DNA of 64,000 bases from assembly GCA_023954375.1 (NCBI GenBank), contig JAMLIC010000001.1:62001-126000 (forward strand), written 5' to 3'. The notes under the pieces are model-generated. The model was not told the origin of the DNA and made no database searches. It was given only the letters and a program-made list of their open reading frames with translations. The stretch comes from Planctomycetota bacterium. Its GTDB lineage: Bacteria > Planctomycetota > J058. The number at the start of each line of letters is the position of its first letter. The first letter of the stretch is position 1. Shown piece by piece: positions 28,286-37,728 of this stretch. The translations under genes were made by a program, and so were the position numbers.

Positions 28286-29911
28286 ATGGCCAAGCAACAC
28301 GTCACCCTGTATCGCCTCAAGCCGGACGTAAAGACCTTCGATGCCGCTATCAAGGGCAAGCCACCGCGTGTGCTCGACCTCGACCGAAGTGCTTTCGACT
28401 TCGACGCCCGCCTTTACGTCGAGGATACGGACCCGAGGGAACCCAGGTGGGCAGCCTTCGTCCGGGACGGCTTTGGCTCTCTGAACTTTGCCAAGTCGCC
28501 GACGGTACGCGCCGCTCTTCTTCTCAAAGTGAAGGGCGTCGGATCGCTCTACGCGATCACTTTCAGCGGCGGCCGATACATGCTCACCGACGACGCCATC
28601 GAGCGCTCCTTTGGGCTCCGCACCGCGCTAAATGTCATCTTCGAGAATGACACCACAGATGCCCCCGTTTCCAGGCTTCGGCGAGTTGATGCCAAGACGG
28701 TCTCCGCGAACACGCTTCACGTAAACCGGCAGGCAAACAAGGGCGCTGACTTCGACGCCTTTGGGATTGACATCCGGCGCGATCTGTTGGGCGGCGTCAC
28801 TGGTGAGCCCGCCGACACGAAGAAGTGGGGATCTCGGATCGTCGGTGGGGATGCGTTAGGAACTTGGGTGTCCCCGGAGTTTGCGCGTCTGGAAGATCTG
28901 GTCAAGGAGGCCGAGGCCGCATACCTGAGCAGACACTATGAGCGCCGTTTCGCGTGGATCGACAACGTTCGAGTTGTTCGAGACAAGACAGCTATCGCCG
29001 CACTACACGCGCTGACTGCCCAGAGCGTCAAGTCTGGCAGAGTTCCCGATCTTGCGCCGCCTGAGGTGATTGACTGGAAGCGAGTCTCGAACTTCACCTA
29101 CTCGATCGATCCCGTGCAGTCGTTCCCTGAGCTTAGATTCGCTGACTACCGCCGCCTGTTGAAGAACTGGCTGAACAACAAGCGAAGCGGGCAGGCGCTC
29201 TCCTTCGCCGAACTCAAGTCACAACATGTCGAGGCCAGAAACGAAGCCGGCGAAACAGCCTATCAGTGGTCCATTCTGTCTTGCCTGGACCTTGAGCTGA
29301 AACACAACGGCGGGACTTACCTGCTCGTTGGCGGAGACTACTTCGTGGTTTCCGACGACTACATCTCCGAGCTGGACGACGCAATCGGAGGCTTCAAGGA
29401 GTCAAAGGTCAAACTACCGAACGGGAAGGCGGGGCAGCGCGAGAATTCCTACAACGACGCGGCGGCTACTGCTCTCCACGCCCTGAACATGGATGCCAAG
29501 ACCGTGAAGGCTAGAACCACGACGACCGCCATTGAGGTGTGTGATCTCCTGACCTCGAAGCGCGAGTTGATTCACGTGAAACGGGACCTTGGGTCAGCCA
29601 ACCTCAGTCACTTGTTCGCGCAGGGCTATGTGTCCGCAGATCTTCTGCTCTCCAGCGTCGAGTTTCGACGAGCCGCGCTGAAGAAGATCCGCTCGCTGGA
29701 GTCGAAGCCAGGGCAATTCAGTGCACTCTTCAGCGAGTCCAGCTTCGTGTCTGCCGAGTTTGAGGTTGTCTATGGGATCATTACGGAGTGGAGGGGACGG
29801 ACGCTTCAGCAGGCGCTGCCCTTTTTCAGCAAGGTCACGCTGCGCCGCTGCATGGAGGATTTAAGGCGCCTCCAATACCGCGCCTCGTATCGACGGATCA
29901 ACTGCGCATAG
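28286..29911 (+). CDS. TIGR04141/DUF6119 sporadically distributed protein
   Basis: 541 aa, ATG 28286 with GGAG upstream, in a 182-bp gap after the methyltransferase. The N terminus (HVTLYRLKPDVKTFDAAIKG) and the C-terminal segment YNDAAATALHALNMDAKTVK, IEVCDLLTSKRELIHVKR, SANLSHLFAQGYVSADLLLS match my memory of TIGR04141/DUF6119, a patchily distributed family often in accessory and defence-type islands. The acidic and lysine residues around EVCDLL...HVKR resemble a nuclease-like active site, but that is inference. It is AT-richer than its neighbours and stands alone, with no partner gene downstream (the next gene is convergent). Confidence 0.75.
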   Translation: MAKQHVTLYRLKPDVKTFDAAIKGKPPRVLDLDRSAFDFDARLYVEDTDPREPRWAAFVRDGFGSLNFAKSPTVRAALLLKVKGVGSLYAITFSGGRYMLTDDAIERSFGLRTALNVIFENDTTDAPVSRLRRVDAKTVSANTLHVNRQANKGADFDAFGIDIRRDLLGGVTGEPADTKKWGSRIVGGDALGTWVSPEFARLEDLVKEAEAAYLSRHYERRFAWIDNVRVVRDKTAIAALHALTAQSVKSGRVPDLAPPEVIDWKRVSNFTYSIDPVQSFPELRFADYRRLLKNWLNNKRSGQALSFAELKSQHVEARNEAGETAYQWSILSCLDLELKHNGGTYLLVGGDYFVVSDDYISELDDAIGGFKESKVKLPNGKAGQRENSYNDAAATALHALNMDAKTVKARTTTTAIEVCDLLTSKRELIHVKRDLGSANLSHLFAQGYVSADLLLSSVEFRRAALKKIRSLESKPGQFSALFSESSFVSAEFEVVYGIITEWRGRTLQQALPFFSKVTLRRCMEDLRRLQYRASYRRINCA

Positions 29912-30111
29912 CAGCCACTTTGAAGTGCTGCCGTCCGTCGTTCGTTGCCGAGCGAGAGCGGCTCTGATCCGCCTTGTCCGGGACGCAGTATGACCGCGAA
30001 GCGTGTGTCGGCACAGCTCCTGCCGGGCATGGAAGCCTGCTCATGTCGCTTCCAAGTCGTTCTCCTCCGCGTGTCGGGGGCCCCTTGAGCACGTTGCCGG
30101 CCAAGGGGGGA

Positions 30112-31146
30112 TCACGAGGCCACCAAGGTCTGGTAGTGGGTGAGCAGTCGCTCGGCCACTCGGCCAGCCTCGAACTCCTGCTCTGCTCGGCGTCGATTAC
30201 GCTCCCCGAGCGCCACTCGTCTCTCTGGTGACGTGACGGCCTCCGCCATGAACCGCGTGTATGCGTCTCGGTCGCCGCGCGCGGCGATCCAGGGATAGCC
30301 CTCTCCCAGCACCTCAGGCTGCGCGTTGTGTGTGTCCGAAAGATGGGTGATCACGGGAAGGCCGTGGATCATGGCCTCTTGAATGTTCATGCCGCAGGTC
30401 TCCCCGTCCCGCCGAGCATGGGCGAGCACGTCGAACAGGCTGTAGACGCGGCTCAGCTCCCATTCGTCTATGGTCGGCGGGAGCGCCACGAACGTGCGCA
30501 GGCCCAGCCACCGCGCGTGGTCGACCATGTTGGGAGGTGGAGCAAGCGCTACGTAGCGCGTCCAGGGGGACTCCACTCGGGCGTACGCCTCGAGTGCGAT
30601 GGGATCGTAGATGTGCGCGCTCGGCCGTCCGACGCGCCCGAAGACGACCACGCGCTCCACGTCGCGCTCGTTCACCTCGGGGAAGCGGCGGTGAGAGCGC
30701 GGGATGGCGGCGCCTGGCACGGGCCGCTCGCACGGGTTGTAGAGCACCTCGAGTGGGCCGGGCCACGCTTGCTCCTGTGCCACCGTGCGGCTGACGAACA
30801 GCCGGAGGTCGGCCCGCGAACCGTGGTCCCCGTAAACGTTCGTCTCGACGATCCGCGTTCGCGGGCCCAGGTTCACCTGGTCGAGGGGGTCGGCGTAGCC
30901 AGAGCGATGGCGGTGCAGTATGTGAGGCTGGAGCACGCGCAGGCGCCTGACCAGATCGTCCAGATCCTCATACAGGTGAAGCTCCGCGACCTTCGCGACC
31001 TGCTCGGCCCGACCGGTCTCGCGATCTCTGGGAGCGAAGGCGTGCAGATCCTGTACCCCCAGCGCCCGAAGGTGGCGGAGGAACAGGAGCATGGTCTTCT
31101 CCGTTCCTCCGAGGCCCAGCTGTTGAATCTCGTGGGCCACGATCAT
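30112..31146 (-). CDS. Glycosyltransferase, GT4-like
   Basis: 344 aa, ATG 31146 overlapping the upstream stop (ATGA). GT-B fold: N-terminal AHEIQQLGLGGTEKTMLLFL is the usual glycine-rich acceptor loop, and the C-terminal donor site is seen in CGMNIQEAMIHGLPVITH, where the glutamate of the E-x7-E-like motif sits. It probably transfers a nucleotide-sugar unit to a glycan in the cytoplasm. Last gene of the leftward glycosyltransferase operon. Confidence 0.8.
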   Translation of the reverse strand: MIVAHEIQQLGLGGTEKTMLLFLRHLRALGVQDLHAFAPRDRETGRAEQVAKVAELHLYEDLDDLVRRLRVLQPHILHRHRSGYADPLDQVNLGPRTRIVETNVYGDHGSRADLRLFVSRTVAQEQAWPGPLEVLYNPCERPVPGAAIPRSHRRFPEVNERDVERVVVFGRVGRPSAHIYDPIALEAYARVESPWTRYVALAPPPNMVDHARWLGLRTFVALPPTIDEWELSRVYSLFDVLAHARRDGETCGMNIQEAMIHGLPVITHLSDTHNAQPEVLGEGYPWIAARGDRDAYTRFMAEAVTSPERRVALGERNRRRAEQEFEAGRVAERLLTHYQTLVAS

Positions 31147-32096
31147 GCGCCCCCCTCCTCGCAACCGTCCGAGACGGGCTTCTCGGGAGCACCGAGGCCG
31201 AGAGTCCGCAATAGCTCAGCTGCGCGGTGCTCGTAGGTGTGAGCCTCGAGCACACGCGCGCGGCCGGCGCTCGCTATCTGCTCGGCCAGATCCTCGTCGG
31301 CGAGGAGTCGTTCGGCCGTGGCTTCGAAAGTGGCGTCCTCGTAGGTGATCAGTTGCTCGCCGTCCCGCGCTAGCTCTTCGAGTCCGCACCTCTGATCGAG
31401 CCGGTCGGTCAGGAGAGGACGCCCGACTGCCAGGCTCTCGAACACGCGCATGTTGACGTCCTCGTGGAGGGAGCGATTGAACACGACCCTGCAGCGCGAG
31501 AGCTCCCGGGCTGCCTGCTCGCGGAACGCGCCTCTGACCACCAACACCCGGTCGAAGCGTTGAAGCATGCGGGCCAGAAGCCGGCGCCGAGCCTCGTGCA
31601 GCCCCGGGAGCACGCTGCCCACGAAGCCAATGTCGAAGTCCTGGGGTGAGGTCACCGGCTGGAACACATTGGGGTCCGCGGCCAGCGGGAGCCAGGAGGC
31701 GGGCACCCAGGACCAATCCTGATAGCGCTGGACGTGGTGCTTCTGGGCCACGAAGAGGTGGTCGAAGCGCTTGGCCCGGAAGAAGTGCTGGTCGTAGCTC
31801 ATGTGCAGGTGACTGTCGATCGCCCACCACGCGCAGGGCGTTTTCACGTGCTCATGGCCGTGTGTGTCGACGTTCTCGCCTTCGACTTCGAGGACGAGAT
31901 CGAAGGGCTGGGCCAGGCGCTCCAGCAGGTCGGGGATCGACGTGGCTTCGTGCCGAGGCAGCTGCACCTCTTGGCCGTCCCCGGCCGTCGTGACCCGTGC
32001 CAATCGCCGGAGCGCAACCTCGAGGTACGCGGCCGTGGTCGTCGGGTCGCGGTTGTAGATCAGCAACACGCGCGGCAGCCCCGGTCCAGCCGTCAT
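31143..32096 (-). CDS. CgeB-like glycosyltransferase
   Basis: 317 aa, coupled at both ends (ATGA at 32096 and at 31146). It has the plan of the CgeB/Glyco_trans_1_2 family: an N-terminal Rossmann half (PRVLLIYNRDPTTTAAYLEV), the central CAWWAIDSHLHMSYDQHFFR and WLPLAADPNVFQP, then FDIGFVGSVLPGLHEARRRL and NRSLHEDVNMRVFESLAVGR. CgeB proteins are GT-B enzymes implicated in decorating spore or cell-surface proteins. Family call is firm, acceptor unknown. Confidence 0.85.
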   Translation of the reverse strand: MTAGPGLPRVLLIYNRDPTTTAAYLEVALRRLARVTTAGDGQEVQLPRHEATSIPDLLERLAQPFDLVLEVEGENVDTHGHEHVKTPCAWWAIDSHLHMSYDQHFFRAKRFDHLFVAQKHHVQRYQDWSWVPASWLPLAADPNVFQPVTSPQDFDIGFVGSVLPGLHEARRRLLARMLQRFDRVLVVRGAFREQAARELSRCRVVFNRSLHEDVNMRVFESLAVGRPLLTDRLDQRCGLEELARDGEQLITYEDATFEATAERLLADEDLAEQIASAGRARVLEAHTYEHRAAELLRTLGLGAPEKPVSDGCEEGGA

Positions 32097-34641
32097 GACG
32101 CACCCACTCCTGCAGACAGGTCGCCTATGTGCGTGAAGGGGCCGTCGAGGAGCTTGGCGACCTTCCAGGGTCCCGCCCGCCAGCGCACGTCGATGGCTCC
32201 TTCTAGGCCCGGGTGGCCCGCTCGCGGACGGTGGTCACGGGGATCGAGGAGCAGCGCGGAGAGCGATCCGAGCCACTCTCGGACCTCCCGACGACAAAGC
32301 GTCGGGTTATGGGTCCAGTTCACCCACTCGGCTGCGGCTACGTAGACCTGCTGGCCGTTCACGATCCGGGTCTCGACGACGTCGGGCAAGGGGACGACGG
32401 ACCAGGGGTGGTGCCGCAGGGCCACTTCAGGGCGGTGGTGCCTGAAGTGGCCGCACTGCCCGTCGTCGCGCCGCCGCAAGCGGACGACGCCGACGTCAGG
32501 CTGGCTCTCGAGGACGGCGACCGCCAGCTCGAGCCACTCCGGCCCCTCGGCCAGGCAGCGCCAGTCGTCCTCGAGTGTGAGCAGGTAGCGGCCGCGCGCC
32601 TCCCGGAACAGGGCGTCGAGCGCGGGGGCCAGCCCTCTGTTCTCTCGGGAGCGCAATACCGTGTCGAAGCCGCCCTCGTCGAGGAGGCGGCGCACGGGGG
32701 CGCTCGACCCATTGTCGAAGGCCAGCCACTCCGTTGAGGTCTTCGAGCCAACGAGCGAGCAGCGCGTGCTCTCAATCGTGACCTCGAGCGGCTGCGGACG
32801 ATCACAGCAGACGAGCATCACGGAGACGTCTGGCTGAGCGCGCGCGGCCGCGGCCTCTGCTGCGGCCGCTGCCCCGTCCCGGCGAGATCGCCGACGGAGG
32901 AACACGAGCTGCTCCGACATGTCCTCGTGGACTCCCGCGAAACGACGCACTCCGTAGGTCCCGGTCTCGTGGGGCTCGAGCACGCTCGGCTCGGCCAGCA
33001 ACTCGAACCCGCGTGCCTCGAGCTTGGCCAGCCACCAGGGGAAGGGCTTGACGCACACGTGACCCTCGAATGCAGGCGACGACGAGATCACCAGCGCCAA
33101 GCGCTCGAAGTGCGCTGCGATCCCGTCAAGCATGGAGTCGACCCGTTCCTCGTCAATGTGCTCGAACAGGTCGATCGCCACGAAGGTGTCGAACGAGCCG
33201 CCCGTCGTGGCGAACGGGAACTGGTGGATCCGGGCAACGTCGAAGGCCACCACTCGCCCCCTGACCTCCGGGTAGACGAAGGCCTCGAGATCCCGGGCGG
33301 CGTCGAACCCCCATGCGTCGACCCCCCCGGCCAGGAGCGGCAGCAGCAACTCGCCCGCCGCACACCCCGCCACAAGCGCTCGGCGGGGTGAGAGGACCCG
33401 GCGAATGAGACCGGCCTGGACTGCCTTGAGGCGGGCCTCCTCGGGGCTGCGCACGGAGTATCTGTTGCGCCGCATGTACTCGTGGTCATAGAGCACGTCT
33501 GCGGCCCGCAGTGTCGAGAGGGGCGGAGCTGGCCTCCCTTCCGCTGAATCGCCTCCTGAGCACCGCGTGTGGACATGCGCTCTGAGCAGCGACGCGACCT
33601 TCGCGCCGTGCTCGGGATCGCAGAGGCAGAGCAGTCGCGCAGCGAGGGCTGGCAGGCGCCCGGAGAGCGTGACCTGGAGCTCTGGCGAGAGCGTGAGGAG
33701 AGCGCTCGCGCGCTCGAGGATCTGGACGTCCTCAGCGGAGGTCGGGACCGAGTCGACCACGACGCTGAACGGTCGGCCCAAGGCCCTCGCCGTCCTGGCA
33801 TGCTCCTGGCGAGTCGCTACGACCACGTCGGGCGTGCAATCCCCTTGCTCCAGGAGACGCCTCGCGCCTGCCAGCAGCGGGACGTTCTGCAGGAGCGCCC
33901 CCGCGCGGGGCGCCGTGTCGAGCGCCGGGAGGCGCGGCCCTGCCGCCAGGTGGAGCCGCGCATCACGGACATGTTCTTCCGGGGGCGCCAGCGCCAGCAC
34001 GTCAGCCTGCACGCCCGGTCCCGCCAGGGCGCGGAGCACGGTGGAGAGGCGATCGAGCTGGTCCGGCTCGCGATCGAGCTCACCCGCCAGGACGAGCGCG
34101 CGGAGCGCCGGTGGCGAGGAGACGGCGTGGACGATCTCGGTCGCTATCGTCCTGCGCGGTGGGCCGCCGCGCGCTCGAAGCAGGTTCTCGGCAGTGGCCA
34201 CGATCGTGCGGACCCGTGCGGCCGTCGTGTGCAGCCGGTGGACGAGCTCGTGCCCGGCGGCAGCAATGCGCTCGCGCTCCCCTTCCGCGCGCAGGAAGTG
34301 CAGCAGCAGGGCTTCGAGGTCGTCGTCGTCCTTGTAGTAGACGAGGTGCTCGCGATCCCGGAACAGCTCGTACTGGCCGTTTCGCTGCCCGTCGGTCAGG
34401 AGCAAGCGCCTGCATGCCAGCGCCTCGACGACCCGGAAGTTCATGTCGTTGGCCACGTGCTGGTTGAACACGACCTTGCACTGGGCGTAGAGGTCGGCCG
34501 TGAGCTCCTTCTCCCTCGGGCCGGTCGTGGTCTCGAGGAGCAGGGAGAGTCCATGTCGGTCCGCGATCTCTTGCAGGACGCGCGTTCGCTCTCGAGGGCG
34601 GCTTCCGACGAAGCCCACGTCGAAGCGCGCGGCGTGCCGAT
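32093..34641 (-). pseudogene. CgeB-like GT / methyltransferase / GT2 fusion, 3' part split by a transposon
   Basis: Second part of a gene whose first part is at 39333-39764. Joining them through one CCGAT copy gives an in-frame 991-aa protein (junction FGAHDRHAARFDVGFVGS). Domains: CgeB-like GT C-terminal half (VVFNQHVANDMNFRVVEALA), a linker GT-like region, a SAM-methyltransferase-like domain (ALVAGCAAGELLLPLLAGG and FDTFVAIDLFEHIDEER) and a C-terminal GT2 (VSVMLVCCDRPQPLEVTIES, FDNGSS, LLTLEDDW). A single protein may thus extend and methylate-cap a glycan. The 3' part has no start of its own near 34636, so only a truncated product from inside the transposon is possible. It ends overlapping the next gene (ATGA). 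Confidence 0.85.
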
Positions 34642-34663
34642 TGTAACGCCGCCCACATGGCCA

Positions 34664-34681
34664 GGGAGCCAGAGGGCTCCC
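34664..34681. terminator. Hairpin at the transposon left end
   Basis: GGGAGCC-AGAG-GGCTCCC, 22 bp inside the left end. No T-run. It may insulate the element or be part of the end structure. Confidence 0.45.
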
Positions 34682-34777
34682 CGAGCATCCGCGGCCGGGT
34701 AGTCGTCGTCCCGAGCTGAGCGGACGGCCGGCACCAGCGCGCTCGAGAGGCGGACTGTCGACGGAGGTGTCGCCGAG

Positions 34778-34836
34778 CCGATCCGGAAAAGGATCGGGCG
34801 GTGAAGCCCCAGTCTGGCCGACCGGCTTCACCGCCC
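34778..34836. terminator. Twin hairpins upstream of the DUF6431 gene
   Basis: CCGATCC-N6-GGATCGG (34778-34797) is followed by a perfect 13-bp dyad, GGGCGGTGAAGCC at 34796-34808 and GGCTTCACCGCCC at 34824-34836. They overlap by two bases, so they are probably alternative structures. They could stop transcription entering from outside the element or attenuate its operon, and they argue that the DUF6431 start is downstream, at GTG 34854. Confidence 0.6.
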
Positions 34837-34853
34837 TGCACTTGAGGTGCGGT

Positions 34854-35477
34854 GTGATCCTACTGGCTCTATCGGTCGCAGTCGATGGACTCCTTGACCT
34901 CCGGCGTCGACTCCCCTCCGTAGAGGCGCTGCGGCCGCTCTCGTGCCCGAACTGCGGCCGTCTGGCGAGGGACGCCGGCAGCCAGAGGCTCGCGATCGTC
35001 GGCCATGGGACTTACGAGCGGCAGGTGCTTGGCGTGGACTCGCCAGGCGGGCAGACGGTGATCCCGGTCCGGCGATACCTGTGCTGCGAGTGCTGCTCGA
35101 CGACGAGCGTGCTGCCCGACCTGCTCTACCCCGGCCGGTGGTACGGGGCCTGGGTGATCCTGGAGGCGCTCGTGCTCGTCTTCGCGCTCGGCCTGCCGAT
35201 CGACGAAGTGCGCCGCGAGCTCGGAGTGGAGACGAGCACGCCGGGCTGGCGAAGCGTGCACCGTTGGCGGCGCGAGCTGCTCGCGCCGCTCTGGGGCTGG
35301 CTCGCGCGCGGGCTCGGAGCGCGCGGGCTGTGCTCGGACCGCGAGGAGGCACGAGGTCGCCTCTCGCGACTCCTCGGTCAGCTCGGCGAGCGGGCGCATC
35401 GCGGTGTCGGTGCGCGCGCAGCCCCGCTGCTCGCGCACTCTCGGCCAGTCGCCGATCCCCGCGAGGGCCGGTCCTAG
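34854..35477 (+). CDS. DUF6431-like zinc-ribbon protein of the transposon
   Basis: About 207 aa from GTG 34854 (start uncertain; GTG 34767 is in frame but would read through the hairpins). A zinc ribbon is formed by LSCPNCGRLARDAGS and YLCCECCSTTSVLPDLLYPG, the pattern of the DUF6431 family, which resembles the DNA-binding front of IS-type transposases. It continues into a helical region (WYGAWVILEALVLVFALGLP, IDEVRRELGV). It precedes the transposase gene by 89 bp. Probably a DNA-binding accessory (target or end recognition), but its role in transposition is inferred from position only. Confidence 0.6.
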   Translation: MILLALSVAVDGLLDLRRRLPSVEALRPLSCPNCGRLARDAGSQRLAIVGHGTYERQVLGVDSPGGQTVIPVRRYLCCECCSTTSVLPDLLYPGRWYGAWVILEALVLVFALGLPIDEVRRELGVETSTPGWRSVHRWRRELLAPLWGWLARGLGARGLCSDREEARGRLSRLLGQLGERAHRGVGARAAPLLAHSRPVADPREGRS

Positions 35478-35566
35478 GCCGACCTGCGGCCCCCACAGAG
35501 GGCGTCTGGAGACCCGCGCCGTCGACTCTGCTCCAAGTCCGTCGCCGCACCAAGGAGGCGGCCGAC

Positions 35567-36916
35567 ATGACGGAGCAAGACGGACGCACCAAGGAAGCCC
35601 TGTTTCGCTATGCGGTCCTCGGACCGCTGATCACGACCGAGCTGCGCCGCGGGGAGCGCAAGCGGCTCCTGCGAGAGCTCGCCAAGCAGACGTGGACCGA
35701 CCCGCATGGCCTGCCGCGACGGGTCGCCGCCAAGACGCTCGAGGAGTGGCTCTGCCGCTACCGCCGTGGCGGACTCGACGGGCTCGTGCCGCAGCCGCGC
35801 GCCGACGCGGGCGTGGCGCGCGCGCTGTCGCCCGAGCTGGTCTCGCTGGTCCTGGACATGAAGCGCGAGGACCCCGGCCGCTCGGCGCCGCTGATCCGGC
35901 GCGAGCTCGAGCTCGCGGGCCGCCTGCGCCGCGGGCAGGTGTCGGTGTCGACGATCCAGCGCCTGCTCGCGCGCGCAGGCCTCTCGGGGCCGGCCCTCGA
36001 GCTCGAGCGGCCGGCGCGCCACCGCTGGCAGGCCGAGCGCGCCAACGCGCTCTGGCAGTGCGACGCGCTCCACGGCCCGGCGCTCTTCGATCCGGCCGCC
36101 GGCCGTCCGGTGCGCGTGAAGATCTTCGCCCTGCTCGACGACCGGAGCCGCCTCGTCCCCTACCTGCGGGCGGACTTCCACGAGACGCAAGCCGCCTTCC
36201 TCGTCGTCCTCTCCGGCGGCGTGCAGCGCCGCGGCGTGCCAGGCGGGATCTTCGGCGACCAGCACCAGAGCTTCGCTGGCGCCGACACCGAGCTCGCCTG
36301 CGCGCAGCTCGGCTCGCGCATGATCCTGGCCCGGCCTTACGACGGGCCGGCCAAGGGGAAGATCGAGCGCTTCTGGCGCACGCTGCGCCTGCACGTCCTC
36401 GACCGCCTCGACCCGGCCGTCGTCACGACCCTCGACGACCTCAACACCCGTCTCTCGGCCTGGGTCGAGGGTGAGTACAACCGTCGGCCGCACAGCGCGC
36501 TCGACGGCCGCACCCCGCTCGAGGTGTGGGAGCAGGACGCCGAGCACGTCCGCTGGATCGACGACCCGGCGCTCTTCGACAAGGCCTTCACGGCCACCTT
36601 CACCCGCCGGGCCAGGAACGACTCGACCGTGCAGGTGCTCGGCTGCGCCTACGAGGTCCCCAGCCACCTGCGCGGCGACACGGTCACGATCGGCCACAGC
36701 CTGCTGCACCCCGAGCGCCTGTGGGTCGACGACAAGGGCGTCCGCGTGCCCCTGCGCGAGGTCGACGCGGAGGGGAACGCGACCCGCGCGAGGATCCGCG
36801 CGGTCAAGGATCCGGCCCGCCCGCGCGAGGCGAAGAAGAAGACCGGGCTCAACGCGGTCGAGGCCGTCCTGCGCCGCATGACCCGCCGGCCGGGCGCGGA
36901 CAAGGAGGGCGCGTGA
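35567..36916 (+). CDS. DDE transposase of the Mu/TniA (rve) type
   Basis: 449 aa, ATG 35567 with an AAGGAGG site. N-terminal HTH region (RVAAKTLEEWLCRYRRGGLD), a second HTH (RRGQVSVSTIQRLLARAG), then the RNase-H fold with catalytic D in LWQCDALHG, D in GIFGDQHQSF and E in GPAKGKIERFWRTL. A beta-barrel-like C terminus (VQVLGCAYEVP) is as in Mu and TniA transposases. It joins transposon ends to target DNA with a 5-bp stagger, in agreement with the CCGAT duplication. The stop overlaps the next start by GTGA. Confidence 0.9.
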   Translation: MTEQDGRTKEALFRYAVLGPLITTELRRGERKRLLRELAKQTWTDPHGLPRRVAAKTLEEWLCRYRRGGLDGLVPQPRADAGVARALSPELVSLVLDMKREDPGRSAPLIRRELELAGRLRRGQVSVSTIQRLLARAGLSGPALELERPARHRWQAERANALWQCDALHGPALFDPAAGRPVRVKIFALLDDRSRLVPYLRADFHETQAAFLVVLSGGVQRRGVPGGIFGDQHQSFAGADTELACAQLGSRMILARPYDGPAKGKIERFWRTLRLHVLDRLDPAVVTTLDDLNTRLSAWVEGEYNRRPHSALDGRTPLEVWEQDAEHVRWIDDPALFDKAFTATFTRRARNDSTVQVLGCAYEVPSHLRGDTVTIGHSLLHPERLWVDDKGVRVPLREVDAEGNATRARIRAVKDPARPREAKKKTGLNAVEAVLRRMTRRPGADKEGA

Positions 36917-37728
36917 GCAAGAAGCTGCGCAGCCGCTACGGGCTCACCAAGGCGCCCTTCACCAAGGACGTCCCCACCGACGAGCTCTACGTCCACCCGC
37001 AGACCGAGCACGCCGTCGATCTCCTCAAGGCGATGGTCGAGGGGCGGTCCTCGGGCGCCCTCACGGGCGAGTCCGGCACCGGCAAGACCTTCGTCTTCCG
37101 CGCGCTCGAGGCGCACCTGCCGACCGGCTCGTGCCGGCTCACCTACATCCACAACTCCACGGTGAACCTGCGCGACTTCTACCGGCAGCTCGGCCAGGCC
37201 CTGGGCCTCGAGCCCAAGGCCACGCCGTCGGCCCTCTTCCACAAGATCACCACGCAGATCGAGGACGTCGCTCAGCAGAAGACCCGCCCCGTCCTGGTGA
37301 TCGACGAGGCGCACCTGCTCCCGCTCGACGTGCTCGGCCACCTGCACATCCTCCTCAACTACCACCGCGACTCGAAGCCGCTCCTCTCCCTCCTGCTCCT
37401 CGGCCTCCCGGCCCTGCGCGACCGGCTGTCGCGCAACGCGCTCTCGTCGCTCGGCGCGCGCCTCCCGGTGCGGATCCACCTCGCCCCGCTCGCGGCGGCG
37501 CAGGTGACCGAGTACCTGCGGCACCGGCTGCGCGCGGCGGGCTGCGCCGAGGACGTCTTCGCCGAGGACGCCGTCCTGCTCGCGGCCGAAGCGACGGGCG
37601 GCGTCATGCGGAAGCTCGACGTCCTCGCCGCCGCGGCCCTCGACGTGGCCTGCGATGGCCGGAGCAAGCTCGTCGACGCGTCGGTCATGGCCGAGGCCAT
37701 CAAGCGCTCTGCCGAGGCGATCGCATGA
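36913..37728 (+). CDS. AAA ATPase of the TniB/TnsC/ExeA type
   Basis: 271 aa, GTG start in the GTGA overlap. N-terminal SRYGLTKAPFTKDVP is typical of ExeA/TniB proteins. Walker A is GESGTGKTF (about 51-59), Walker B PVLVIDEAHLLPLD (about 129-142), followed by a sensor region (LLLLGLPALRDRL). In Tn7-like elements this ATPase selects target DNA and activates the transposase. The gene ends by overlapping the RepA-like gene (ATGA). Confidence 0.88.
   Translation: MSKKLRSRYGLTKAPFTKDVPTDELYVHPQTEHAVDLLKAMVEGRSSGALTGESGTGKTFVFRALEAHLPTGSCRLTYIHNSTVNLRDFYRQLGQALGLEPKATPSALFHKITTQIEDVAQQKTRPVLVIDEAHLLPLDVLGHLHILLNYHRDSKPLLSLLLLGLPALRDRLSRNALSSLGARLPVRIHLAPLAAAQVTEYLRHRLRAAGCAEDVFAEDAVLLAAEATGGVMRKLDVLAAAALDVACDGRSKLVDASVMAEAIKRSAEAIA

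Noticed and set aside
34767..35477. GTG 34767 as start of the DUF6431 gene
   Set aside because: It would translate through two strong hairpins (34778-34836). The zinc ribbon starts well after GTG 34854.
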